From an uncultured Nitrospina sp. (GTDB lineage Bacteria; Nitrospinota; Nitrospinia; Nitrospinales; VA-1), in the NCBI GenBank assembly GCA_937891765.1, contig CALAGQ010000046.1, positions 26,383-90,382 on the forward strand: DNA of 64,000 bases, in the 5' to 3' direction. The translations under genes and the position numbers were made by a program. The stretch's first letter is position 1, and the number at the start of each line of letters is the position of its first letter. The notes under the pieces are model-generated. The model was given only the letters and a program-made list of their open reading frames with translations. It had not been told where the DNA came from and did not search any database. Below are positions 7,473 through 15,812 of this stretch, piece after piece.

Positions 7473-7588
7473 AAAAGAAAATTACCCGGAGGGATAAAAA
7501 CTTTACCGCCACAGGACGCGGCACTTTATATATATATATGAAGGCGTCATACCCCACTTTGCCACCGGCGGCTCGCCGGGCACGCTGG

Positions 7589-8047
7589 TCAGGCGTTGTT
7601 GAGTTGGGTTTTTCTTCTTGCGAAGACGACTTTCATATTGGCTTTGAAGAGAGCGTTCTGATTGAGAACGGATTTAAAGCTGGGTTTGAGCAGAACGAAG
7701 CAGGTCGTGTCGGTCAGTGCGGTGACGGTCGCGGTTCGTTTAGAGTCTGAGACCAGAACACTTTCGCCAAAATAGTCTCCGGATTCGAGAACCGCGACTC
7801 TTTTTTCCCGAAAGAAAAACTTCTTCACGGAAACCTCGACCGAGCCCTCACGAACGATGAAAAATAAATTCGCCGATTCCCCCTGATTCACCAGCGTCGT
7901 TCCGGCCTTAAAATCGAAACTCCTCATTTGTTCAGAAATTTTCAGGAGTTCTGCATCGGAAAGGACTGAGAAGGCTTTGACTTTTTTGAGTTGGTAGAGG
8001 AACCAGTCCGGGTTCGCTTTGACTAACGATTTCATATCTACTTTCAT
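7589..8047 (-). CDS. Single-domain cyclic-nucleotide-binding protein
   Basis: 152 residues. A cNMP-binding domain (about 25-140) shows FKAGTTLVNQGESANLFFIV, GSVEVSV and the cassette GDYFGESVLVSDSKRTATV, which keeps an Arg-Thr pair (KRTA) as in proteins that bind cAMP or cGMP. There is no output domain, so it would act by protein contact, as such stand-alone domains are thought to. Start ATG 8047 follows GGTGGG; a second in-frame ATG lies four codons in. Its 3' end runs into a GC-rich palindrome (GCCACCGGCGG, 7561-7583) that also occurs at 4205. The 280 bases upstream hold a degenerate repeat and no gene. Confidence 0.85.
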   Translation of the reverse strand: MKVDMKSLVKANPDWFLYQLKKVKAFSVLSDAELLKISEQMRSFDFKAGTTLVNQGESANLFFIVREGSVEVSVKKFFFREKRVAVLESGDYFGESVLVSDSKRTATVTALTDTTCFVLLKPSFKSVLNQNALFKANMKVVFARRKTQLNNA

Positions 8048-8330
8048 GATTCACCCACCTATATAAGTAACATTCATAATTTTGCAAAATCGGGCCACTC
8101 GGCGTGGAACCAGTAGAGCGACTCCTCCGCCAGACACCCCAAAACTACGGAGGCATCCATACTTATTAAAAGCAATTTGTATGCCATTTATAGACAGAAC
8201 GGTGCAGGCCAACACTTAAGCCATTGAAAATAAATAATAACTTTTATTTCTGGAAATAATAAGGTAAGTGGACGGTTGGGGGAGGGGGGGTTGAGGTTAT
8301 AAAAAAGTGCTCAAACTGTATGAAATTTCG

Positions 8331-8417
8331 GGGCCACCGGGCGTGACCCGGTTAAGCCGAGACAACTCTTTGCTCGCCAGAAAGAGTAATTGTAATTTGA
8401 GTCCAGCGTAACGCTGG
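8331..8417 (+). repeat. Modular intergenic repeat, copy 2
   Basis: Left palindrome ACCGGGCGTGACCCGGT (8336-8352), core AAGCCGAGACAACTCTTTGC and AGTAATTG, right palindrome CCAGCGTAACGCTGG (8403-8417). It begins directly at the 3' end of the broken YHYH gene and extends that gene's shifted frame. Confidence 0.65.
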
Positions 8418-8420
8418 CGG

Positions 8421-9285
8421 CTAGCGGGGTGGACGGTGGTTTTTGAGGGCTTGTTGGCACTGGGTGCTGAAACTATTCTGGTTGCGCACATGCATTGCAT
8501 CATTTCGCGGCTGGGCGGCATATTAGCACAATATCTTTTGCGGTCGGCTTCGCAGTATTGGCGTACGGGATCGCTGCCTCTTCTCATTGATCCTCTTTCA
8601 TTCCCGCCCCCGCGTTGCTGGTTGCGGTCGTAGTTTGCCGATGCCGGTGTACCCCGATAGCACCCCAGCACGAAGGGAAATTTTTCTGTCGTGTGGTAGT
8701 GGCAGCCCCGGTTACTGTCTGTATGGCCGTTGCATTGATCCAGATCTTTTGGAGGTTGCCCTCTCTCACCCAGAAGGCCGTGAATTTTGAACCCGTCAAA
8801 AGCATAGCCGATCACCGGCGAATGCTGGCGGGACAAGTCCCGATGCACGCACCCCGGTGTGCAGTGATAATGATAAACCCCGGACGGGGCCGGATGTGCC
8901 CCCGGCATGAGTCGAGCCCGTGATTTTCCAAGGCGATTTTTCCTTCCTGATCTTCGGGGCCGAAGAAGACCACGCCGTTGATAGCCACGGCGATAGGACC
9001 ACGGGAAGGCACTGCGGTAGTGCGGGAAGCTTTTTGCGGGTGCCTGGGTATTTTAAAATTAAAATTCTGTTTGGACGGACGGTTGGGGTTGGGGTTGACC
9101 TTTTCCCACTTATGATCGGGATAGCCGTTTGTAAAAACTTCCAGGTAATCTTCCGTTACCTGGACGCGCACTTCAGGATTGGTGAAGTGATGCTCCTGAG
9201 CTTCGACCGAAGGGGTCCATGATAAAAAAATACCCAGCGTGACACTGAACACAATAAGCGCCAGAGCTTTATTTTTAAAAATCAT
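8421..9285 (-). pseudogene. YHYH-domain secreted protein with Cys-rich C-terminus, two frameshifts
   Basis: Start ATG 9285, signal peptide ending near VEAQE, then the YHYH domain: AINGVVFFGPEDQEG, LENHGLDSC, VYHYHCTPGC, SPVIGYAFDGFKIHG. The frame breaks at the C5 run at 8899-8903; one extra base there would read DSCRGAHPAPSGVYHYHC, the normal motif. A second break near 8484-8492 splits a GLG1-type Cys-rich repeat (YCEADRKRYCANMPPSREMM-QCM, then RNQNSFSTQCQQALKNHRPP in another frame, TAG at 8421-8423). YHYH proteins are exported and of unknown function. With two lesions this is best called a pseudogene, though homopolymer error could explain the first. Confidence 0.8.
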
Positions 9286-9400
9286 TTCGTGCGGTTGAAG
9301 GCGATTTTTACCTCCATATCCTTTTTGCCAGCTTTGAAACTGGTCCAGATGTGGGTCATCCTGTCATCCCCTTCAAACTGGATAGCTGCAGAAAGGGCCT
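9282..9400 (-). pseudogene. C-terminal remnant of the gene upstream of the YHYH gene
   Basis: A minus-strand frame open from about 9400 ends with DRMTHIWTSFKAGKKDMEVK and a TGA that overlaps the YHYH start codon (ATGA). An in-frame stop precedes it, and no longer ORF continues upstream. The sequence looks like the last strands of a small beta-rich secreted protein. It implies that the YHYH gene was once the second gene of a coupled pair. Confidence 0.4.
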
Positions 9401-9481
9401 AGCAAAAAAAGCCAAGCCCTTAGAGAATGCAACACCGGCCTCTCAAACCGTGACAATTTTTTTCCACCAAATGGCCAGCAG

Positions 9482-10492
9482 TTAATCCCTGAAGGCGACT
9501 CCATGGGTTTCACCGTCGGTATCGATCTTGGTGATGATACTGAGGTCGGCGGCGGAAACAACAGCCAGTTTGTTTTCATCACGAATAGCAACATAGATGG
9601 TTTTTCCATCTGAGCTGATAGCAATCATGTCTGGACGTTGGCCCAGTGCTGTGGTTTTAGTGATCTTGCGGCTGGCGGTGTCGATCATGGCGATCTGGCC
9701 CAGTTTGCGTTGCCCGACGAAAACAGTTTTGCCATCCGGACTGTGCACCAGTCCATGCGGTTCTCCCGGCACATCGATGGAAGTTTCTCGCGCACCGGTG
9801 CGAGCGTTCAGCAATAACAGTTTATTATCATCTGGTGCGGTGAGCCAGAACCGGTCCCAGCTTGCTGTCGGTTTGATAGCCATAGCACCTTTGGCGCCCT
9901 GCCGTGTCTGGGTGATAGTTTTGGATTTCACATCCACCACCGAGATATTCGCATCCCCGGCGTTGACCACATATAACGTGTTGCCATCGTAAGAAAATAC
10001 AGCGGTGATAGCTTTCTTACCTGTTGCCATAGTGTGAACGGCTTTTCTTGAGGCAACATCGATAAAAGTGATGTTGCCCGCGCCGACATTACATACAACG
10101 GCGGTCTTACCATCGCGCGAGACAGCAACATCGTGAGCCTTGGTATCTGTCACGATATCGGCCAAAACTTCTTTCGACATTGCGTCTATGACGGTGATGC
10201 TGTTCGTGCCCAGATTAGCAATGTAGGCCAGCTTGCCATCCGGACTGAAGGTAACATTATGCGCCCCGGCACCGGTGGCTATGGTCTTGATGACTTGATT
10301 AGAACTCGTATCTATAACCTGGACGTTGGCACCTTTCATATTAGCGACCCACACCTCACCTGCCATGCACGGCACCGCCACCGAAAGGAACAGCACTGTA
10401 AACAGAAACACCCCTAACCATGATTGCCGTCTTTGTTGAAACGTGTTTTTTATTTTCCTGCCAATGGAATGAATCTTTTTATCTCCGCACAT
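9482..10492 (-). CDS. YVTN-type beta-propeller secreted protein
   Basis: 336 residues: signal peptide (hydrophobic 26-43, cleavage near CMA-G) and about seven propeller blades of ~42 residues with the family signature (V.VIDT.SN.VI.TI.TG..AHNV.FSPDGK.AY.AN), the first at about 47. Such YVTN/lactonase-like propellers occur in surface-layer and periplasmic proteins; many have no known enzyme activity, and no heme or Cys ligands are visible here. The start is well supported by GGAGGAAAAAT before ATG 10492. The flanks (9401-9481 and 10493-10672) hold no gene. Confidence 0.88.
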   Translation of the reverse strand: MCGDKKIHSIGRKIKNTFQQRRQSWLGVFLFTVLFLSVAVPCMAGEVWVANMKGANVQVIDTSSNQVIKTIATGAGAHNVTFSPDGKLAYIANLGTNSITVIDAMSKEVLADIVTDTKAHDVAVSRDGKTAVVCNVGAGNITFIDVASRKAVHTMATGKKAITAVFSYDGNTLYVVNAGDANISVVDVKSKTITQTRQGAKGAMAIKPTASWDRFWLTAPDDNKLLLLNARTGARETSIDVPGEPHGLVHSPDGKTVFVGQRKLGQIAMIDTASRKITKTTALGQRPDMIAISSDGKTIYVAIRDENKLAVVSAADLSIITKIDTDGETHGVAFRD

Positions 10493-10672
10493 ATTTTTCC
10501 TCCAGGGAAAATATAAAAGGTGGATGATTTGCGTTTAATATCTTGGTGCACCTTTAACGGTGCTAAATGCTTATAGGTTAGAGTTGCGAGGCAGGAAATA
10601 GGATTCAAACTCTCTGGCAGGGAGTGCGTGTTGAGCGCCATCTTATTGAATTTATTGCCCACTCCACTGGAT

Positions 10673-10704
10673 CCAGCGTCACGCTGCTGGCCCCACGCCT
10701 AGTG
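10673..10704 (-). repeat. Modular intergenic repeat ends, copy 3
   Basis: Only the two end modules are present, side by side: CAGCGTCACGCTG (10674-10686) and GGCCCCACGCCTAGTG (10689-10704). The second supplies the TAG stop codon of the TPR gene (10699-10701 on the minus strand). Confidence 0.65.
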
Positions 10705-11391
10705 CGTGTTCAGGTTCTGGCCACCGCGAAGCTTATTGAGGACGGCGGTCATGTGGTCGTAGCCCATTTGGTTTTCGAGAGCGGAGAAAGTATCACGGGC
10801 GCGGGTATACCAGATAATGGCTTCGGGAATATTTGCTTCTGTCTTCCAGTAGATACGCCCCATATTCTCGAACAGGACTGCCTGGATCTGGTGCGGAGGA
10901 ACACCTTGCACCAGTGCCACGCCTTTTTTGTACCAATCACTTGCCGGAGCATGTTCACCACGTTCCATAAACAAGTCGCCAGCACGGTTCATGGCTCGGG
11001 CTTCGCCCAGCGGATTATTGATTTTGTGATGGTATTGCATGGCGAGGATGTATTGCGCCTCGGCTTCCTGAATTCTTGTGCGGAACTTATACAGGTCGCC
11101 TAAGGACTCATAAACCTTCGCAGCTTTTTTCAGTTGGTTTTCTTTTTCATAGGCGGTGATAGCCTTGCCATAGTTCTCAATGGCGTGGTCAAACTCGTGG
11201 TAGAAAAAATCTTCCGACGCCAGTTGCAGGTATCGCCCGGCCTCTTCTTTGGCGTCTATCGGGGTAGTGATGGAAACGGACTCATCTCTATTCTTTTTTC
11301 CATTCGGCAGGAGCCAGACGGAAAACCCCATCGCCAATGTCACCGCAACAATGAGGAAATATTTCAGCGCTAGTTTGAGAAAAGAGCCCAT
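10699..11391 (-). CDS. Membrane-anchored TPR protein
   Basis: 230 residues: one N-terminal membrane helix (about 8-28), a polar linker, then four to five TPR-like helix pairs from about 50 to 220 (for example AIENYGKAITAYEKENQLKK, AAKVYESLGDLYKF, ARAMNRAGDLFMERGE). The TPR part should lie in the periplasm if the helix is a signal anchor. The last codons (LNTH) and TAG come from an intergenic repeat end module, so the natural C-terminus may have been changed by repeat insertion. It sits between the YVTN propeller and the receiver gene, with 104 bases to the latter. Function unknown; likely a scaffold. Confidence 0.8.
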   Translation of the reverse strand: MGSFLKLALKYFLIVAVTLAMGFSVWLLPNGKKNRDESVSITTPIDAKEEAGRYLQLASEDFFYHEFDHAIENYGKAITAYEKENQLKKAAKVYESLGDLYKFRTRIQEAEAQYILAMQYHHKINNPLGEARAMNRAGDLFMERGEHAPASDWYKKGVALVQGVPPHQIQAVLFENMGRIYWKTEANIPEAIIWYTRARDTFSALENQMGYDHMTAVLNKLRGGQNLNTH

Positions 11392-11495
11392 GAATCGTAA
11401 AACCTGATGTTGAAGTGGAACCCTTTCACCAGATTAACACGAAATAAGGCCAGAGTGATCCGGGAAGAATTTCACGGCTGCGGGGAGTCCCCGGC

Positions 11496-11897
11496 TTATT
11501 CGCCCGCGGTCTCTGCTGTGGATTGCAGCAGAACTTCATGAATTTTTTTATCAAAGGTTTCGGCGTTGAACGGCTTGACCAAATAATGATGAATACCCAG
11601 TTTCGCCGCATCCGCTATTTTCATTTTACAGCCTTCCATAGTGATCATGATGAAAGGAGTATCTTTCAGGTCTGGATCGGTCTGCATGCCGCAAAATAAT
11701 TCCAGTCCGTTCAAAGTAGGCATGTACCGGTCGGCAATAACCAGTTGCATCTTGGCTGAACGCAGGGTAGCCAGAGCCTGCTCGCCATCATCGGCCTCGA
11801 AAATATTTTTGATTCCTAACCGCCTCAAATGATGCCGGATGATCCCCCTCGCAAACGAGTCATCATCCACAATCAGAACACTACAGATGGAAAACAT
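11496..11897 (-). CDS. CheY-like stand-alone response regulator
   Basis: 133 residues, a single receiver domain. The acidic pocket is DDD near 10-12, the phospho-acceptor is the Asp of IADRYMP (about 59), the conserved Thr is replaced in ITMEG by Thr/Met, and the invariant Lys is in LVKPF. There is no output domain, so it would act through protein contact or a phosphorelay. Start ATG 11897 follows GGAGGGGG. The nearest histidine kinase gene is over 30 kb away, so the partner cannot be read from context. A 24-bp palindrome lies about 100 bases upstream. Confidence 0.9.
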   Translation of the reverse strand: MFSICSVLIVDDDSFARGIIRHHLRRLGIKNIFEADDGEQALATLRSAKMQLVIADRYMPTLNGLELFCGMQTDPDLKDTPFIMITMEGCKMKIADAAKLGIHHYLVKPFNAETFDKKIHEVLLQSTAETAGE

Positions 11898-11997
11898 AGA
11901 GCATCCCCCTCCTTGGAAACCGAAGTACTGATATTTAGTTGAAAAATATAGCGAAATAGTATCATAAATACCCGGAAATGAAATCTAAATATTTGCA

Positions 11998-12021
11998 CAA
12001 ATATCAGATTTGCGATATTTG
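11998..12021. promoter_or_regulatory. 24-bp operator-like palindrome
   Basis: CAAATATC, 8 bases, GATATTTG: a perfect 8+8 inverted repeat in the AT-rich region about 100 bases upstream of the receiver start. The spacing suits a dimeric DNA-binding protein. No binding protein can be named. Confidence 0.4.
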
Positions 12022-12128
12022 ATACAAATAATTGCCGATTTGTCAGTAATTTTCAGACAATTCTTATACTGCTGTTTATTTTGGTCTTACAGCCCCTTGC
12101 GTTGTTTTATTTGGCTATTGGAGATTTC

Positions 12129-12155
12129 GGCGGATGAGTATAGAATACATCCGCC
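12129..12155. terminator. Hairpin GGCGGATG/CATCCGCC
   Basis: Perfect 8-bp stem with an 11-base loop followed by TTTC, between the two divergent genes. With only three T it is weak as a terminator; it could instead be an operator or part of the leader of the RND gene. Confidence 0.35.
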
Positions 12156-12292
12156 TTTCATTTGGGGCGTTGTTCCGAGCATTGCCAACCACCCAGCTTG
12201 TTTGGAGGCTCATCGCAACCGAAAACAATCGACTCACTTTCCTGAAAAATGTCCTGTCCTGAAACAAGCCTCATTAGAATAGGATCCTCTTC

Positions 12293-14788
12293 GTGTTGAA
12301 TTCATTAGCCAACAGCTATCGAAAATGGGTGATCGAAAAGCCCCTTGCCAGCCTGATGATGGTTTTGCTGGTGGTGGCTGGTTTTTCTTATTACATCCCG
12401 AGTTTCAAACTCGATGCTTCCGCCGAATCCCTAGTCCTTGAAAACGATAATTCTCTGCAATATTATCGGACGATTAGTAAATCCTACGGCTCTGATGATT
12501 TTCTAATCATCACATACGCCCCGTTCAAAGATTTGATGTCCGATGCAGTGCTGGCCGATTTAAAATCACTGAGCGATGAGCTTACCGTTCTCGACCGGGT
12601 GCACTCGATAGACAGCATCCTTAACGTTCCTCTGCTGAACAGTCCGCGCGTTGAAATTTCCAAGCTCGATACAGATATCCGCACTCTCGAAACTGCCGGC
12701 GTGGACCGGGAAATGGCCCGCAGGGAATTTCTCGAAAGCCCTATTTACAAAAGTCTGTTGCTGAGTCCGGATGGGAAGATCACGATCATCCGGATCAATT
12801 TCAAGCGTGATGAAAAATATTTTTCATTGATGTATCGGCGCAATGACCTGCGCGACAAGAAAAAGGAGTTTGGCCTCGGCAAAGAAGAAGAGGTGTTATT
12901 CGTCAAAACCCGGCAGGAATTTCGCGATTACCACGCCCAAGTGATTGATGATGAAGACCGGCTCATAAGAACCGTTCGGGGCATCATGGACCGGCACCGC
13001 AATAACGCTGAGATGTTCCTTGGCGGGGTACCCATGATCACGTCCGACATGATCGGGTTTATCGAACACGATTTGGAAACATTTGGTTTGGGGGTGCTGG
13101 CTTTTCTTATTCTGATACTCAGCCTGTTCTTTAAAAAATTCCGCTGGGTGGCCCTGCCTATGAGTTGTTGCATCATCACAGTGCTGGTGATGGTGGGCTT
13201 TTTAGGATTAATGGATTGGCGCGTGACGGTGATCTCATCCAATTTCGTTTCGATTCTGCTTATCATCACCATGTCACTGACCATCCATTTGATTGTGCGG
13301 TACCGGGACATCAACGACAGCAGCCCCGGCCAAAGCCAGAAGGAACTGGTCTGGGAGACCGTTCGCCTCATGGCCCAGCCTTGTTTTTATACCTCAATCA
13401 CCACGATCGTCGCGTTCATTTCTCTACTTATCAGCGGCATTCGCCCAGTGATTGATTTCGGCTGGATCATGACCATCGGCATCGCTCTGGCGTTCGGACT
13501 GAACTTTATCTTTTTTCCGGCGGCGCTGGTTTTATTGCAACCGGAGCCCGCCGGTTTCGCCAAAGACGGCACCCGCAACTTCACCCTCGCCATTGCCGCG
13601 TTCACCAACCGTCATCGTAAAGCCATCTTGTATGGCTCGCTACTTCTGGCTGTGGTGAGCGCTATCGGGATCTCCAAGCTGGAGGTGGAAAACCGTTTCA
13701 TCGACCATTTCAAAAGTAACACCGAAATCTATCAGGGAATGGAAGTGATCGACCAGCAGTTGGGAGGCACCACACCCCTCGACATCGTGATGAATCCCGA
13801 CCAGAAGTATTTTGATTATCTAAAAGAAGCTAATGCCAAGGGCAAAGAAGACACTCTTGCTGACCCTTTCGCTGAAGCATCGGAAGAAGTGGAAAACAAT
13901 TATTGGTTCAACTCCAACATGCTTGACCGGGTAGAAAATATTCATGACTACCTGGAAAGCCTGCCAGAGGTGGGCAAAGTCCAATCCATATCCACTCTGA
14001 TCAAAGTCTTCACCCAGCTGGACAAAGGCAGGAAGCCTGACGATTATGATCTGGCACTGATTCGCAAACTCATGCCTGATAATGTTAAGGATTCTCTGGT
14101 CAATCCTTACCTGTCTCCAGATGCGAACCAGATTCATATCAATATGAGGCTAATCGAGTCAGACCCAACCCTGAGACGCTCGCAGTTGATAGAAAAAATC
14201 CGCACTCATCTTGTTGAAGAATTGAAGTTCGATCCTGAGACCATCCACTTCACCGGGATGGTGGTGCTTTATAACAACATGTTGCAGAGCCTGTACCGGT
14301 CGCAGATTCTCACCATCGGTGTGGTTTTTGTTTCCATCATGTTCATGTTCATGATTTTGTTCAGAAGTGTGTCGTTGGCTTTGATCGGCATCGTTCCCAA
14401 CCTGCTTGCAGCGGGAACAGTATTGAGCCTCATGGGCTGGATGGGAATTCCACTGGATATGATGACCATCACCATAGCCGCGATCACAGTGGGGATCGCG
14501 GTGGACGATACCATTCACTACATCCACCGTTTTCAAGAGGAGTTCAAGGTTGACCAGGATTATCTGGCCGCCATGGATCGGTGCCACGGCAGCATTGGCA
14601 AAGCCATGTACTACACCTCGGTGACCATCACCCTCGGTTTTTCTATCTTGGCGCTTTCGGAGTTCATGCCCACCATCTATTTCGGACTGCTGACCGGCGC
14701 AGCAATGGTGGTGGCCCTGATCGGCGCCCTCACCCTACTCCCACTCTTGATCGTAGTATTCCGCCCCTTAGGCCAGCCCACCCACTAG
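12293..14788 (+). CDS. RND/MMPL-superfamily exporter
   Basis: 831 residues with the duplicated RND plan: a membrane helix near 18-34, a large periplasmic loop (35-255), a five-helix sterol-sensing-like bundle (about 257-415), helix 7 near 445, a second periplasmic loop (460-665) and a final five-helix bundle (670-825). Conserved Asp of the second bundle is in ITVGIAVDDTIHYIHRF. It resembles the hopanoid/lipid RND exporters (HpnN-like, MMPL) more than drug pumps, and is therefore likely to move lipids or hydrophobic molecules with proton motive force. The start is GTG 12293 after AGGATCC, or TTG 12296. Its stop codon lies in a repeat module shared with the convergent kinase gene. Confidence 0.88.
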   Translation: MLNSLANSYRKWVIEKPLASLMMVLLVVAGFSYYIPSFKLDASAESLVLENDNSLQYYRTISKSYGSDDFLIITYAPFKDLMSDAVLADLKSLSDELTVLDRVHSIDSILNVPLLNSPRVEISKLDTDIRTLETAGVDREMARREFLESPIYKSLLLSPDGKITIIRINFKRDEKYFSLMYRRNDLRDKKKEFGLGKEEEVLFVKTRQEFRDYHAQVIDDEDRLIRTVRGIMDRHRNNAEMFLGGVPMITSDMIGFIEHDLETFGLGVLAFLILILSLFFKKFRWVALPMSCCIITVLVMVGFLGLMDWRVTVISSNFVSILLIITMSLTIHLIVRYRDINDSSPGQSQKELVWETVRLMAQPCFYTSITTIVAFISLLISGIRPVIDFGWIMTIGIALAFGLNFIFFPAALVLLQPEPAGFAKDGTRNFTLAIAAFTNRHRKAILYGSLLLAVVSAIGISKLEVENRFIDHFKSNTEIYQGMEVIDQQLGGTTPLDIVMNPDQKYFDYLKEANAKGKEDTLADPFAEASEEVENNYWFNSNMLDRVENIHDYLESLPEVGKVQSISTLIKVFTQLDKGRKPDDYDLALIRKLMPDNVKDSLVNPYLSPDANQIHINMRLIESDPTLRRSQLIEKIRTHLVEELKFDPETIHFTGMVVLYNNMLQSLYRSQILTIGVVFVSIMFMFMILFRSVSLALIGIVPNLLAAGTVLSLMGWMGIPLDMMTITIAAITVGIAVDDTIHYIHRFQEEFKVDQDYLAAMDRCHGSIGKAMYYTSVTITLGFSILALSEFMPTIYFGLLTGAAMVVALIGALTLLPLLIVVFRPLGQPTH

Positions 14789-14811
14789 GCGTGGGGCGAA
14801 CTAGCAACTAC
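14782..14811 (+). repeat. Modular intergenic repeat end, copy 4
   Basis: CCACTAGGCGTGGGGC at 14782-14797, then GAACTAGCAACTAC. Its CTAG centre gives TAG on both strands and so ends the RND gene (14786-14788, plus) and the GHMP kinase gene (14785-14787, minus). The two genes overlap by four bases here. Confidence 0.75.
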
Positions 14812-15798
14812 AGTGAGTGAACGGGAGACGAAACGGAAAGGAAGGACCTGGCCTCCTTTTGATGTGAGTTCTTCTATTACGGATTGTTTTTGGGCTGGCG
14901 GCACGATGAAGGCAATACATCCACCCCCGCCTGCCCCACAAACCTTGCCCGCCAACGCTCCCTTTTTCAGGGCAGCGCGGATCAACCGGTCCATCTCGGG
15001 AGTGCTGATGCTGGGGGCCAACTGTTTACGGGCTTTCCATTCCTTGGCAAAAATCGGGGCCAGACTTTTAAGTTGTCCTCGGCTCAATGCCCGCTCCATT
15101 TCTACAGCGCAATCGCGAATGGATTTCAGGTGACGGATCACTGCTCGGTTGCCATCTACCGCTTTTTTCGTCACCTCCCAATTATTGATCCCCGAGTTTC
15201 GCGGTTTGCCGGTATAACACAACACAAAGTGCTGGGTCAGTTCAGCGGGACTAATTGAAAACTTTTCGGTCTCGGTGTTTCGGACTCCGGGAACAACTTT
15301 TCGCACCCCTCCATACATCGCCGGAAAATAATCCTGGCACCCTGCGGGAACCTTAATAACCTGGGTCTCGATATTTTTGGCGATTTCAATCATCTCGGCC
15401 TTACGGTACCGCCGACCGGTAAAACGGTTTAGCGCCCCGTGTAGAGCAATGTTCAAAGCGGAAGAACCGCCAATGCCCGAGCCCTGCGGGGCCTGACAGT
15501 CTGTCGATATTTCCAGTCCCGATTTTGGCGCGTAGAACTTCAACGTGCGCATAATAAGTTCCAGAGGGTGATTATCAGGAAGTGCATCCAGAGAAGGAAA
15601 GTTGTCGCTCAAACCCAAATCGCGCGAGGTCAGGATAATGCGTTTATCTTTTCGGGAAATGATTTCAACCGTGGCATAAAGGTTGATCGCCGCGTTGAGA
15701 GTGGGAGGATTATCAAAAAGCAGGTGCAACGGCCAGATATCCAGCGTGCCCCCAGCCAGATCAATACGGGTGGGGGCAGAACTTTTAATGCGGAGCAT
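14785..15798 (-). CDS. GHMP-family sugar kinase (heptose/fucose kinase-like)
   Basis: 337 residues. The GHMP pattern is complete: an N-terminal APTRIDLAGGTLD, the ATP loop PQGSGIGGSSALNIAL (about 104-119), and the C-terminal motif GKVCGAGGGGCIAF (about 288-301). The closest functional group is D-glycero-D-manno-heptose 7-phosphate kinase (HddA-like) and related sugar kinases, which would feed nucleotide-heptose synthesis for surface polysaccharide. Substrate is not provable from sequence. It follows the MlaC-like gene by 14 bases in the same direction, so they form a probable operon. The last residues (SSPHA) are encoded by a repeat module. Confidence 0.85.
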   Translation of the reverse strand: MLRIKSSAPTRIDLAGGTLDIWPLHLLFDNPPTLNAAINLYATVEIISRKDKRIILTSRDLGLSDNFPSLDALPDNHPLELIMRTLKFYAPKSGLEISTDCQAPQGSGIGGSSALNIALHGALNRFTGRRYRKAEMIEIAKNIETQVIKVPAGCQDYFPAMYGGVRKVVPGVRNTETEKFSISPAELTQHFVLCYTGKPRNSGINNWEVTKKAVDGNRAVIRHLKSIRDCAVEMERALSRGQLKSLAPIFAKEWKARKQLAPSISTPEMDRLIRAALKKGALAGKVCGAGGGGCIAFIVPPAQKQSVIEELTSKGGQVLPFRFVSRSLTVVASSPHA

Positions 15799-15812
15799 CT
15801 GAGCCAGATATC

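Larger units (their letters stand above)
11898..12292. other. Divergent intergenic region (395 bases)
   Basis: Separates the minus-strand receiver gene from the plus-strand RND gene. The receiver-proximal half is AT-rich and carries the palindrome at 11998-12021; the other half carries the hairpin at 12129-12155. No ORF with a ribosome binding site is visible. Confidence 0.7.

Noticed and set aside
7466..7750. 94-codon plus-strand ORF after the IS element
   Set aside because: Mostly antisense to the cNMP gene at 7589 and crosses the GC-rich palindrome; no domain.
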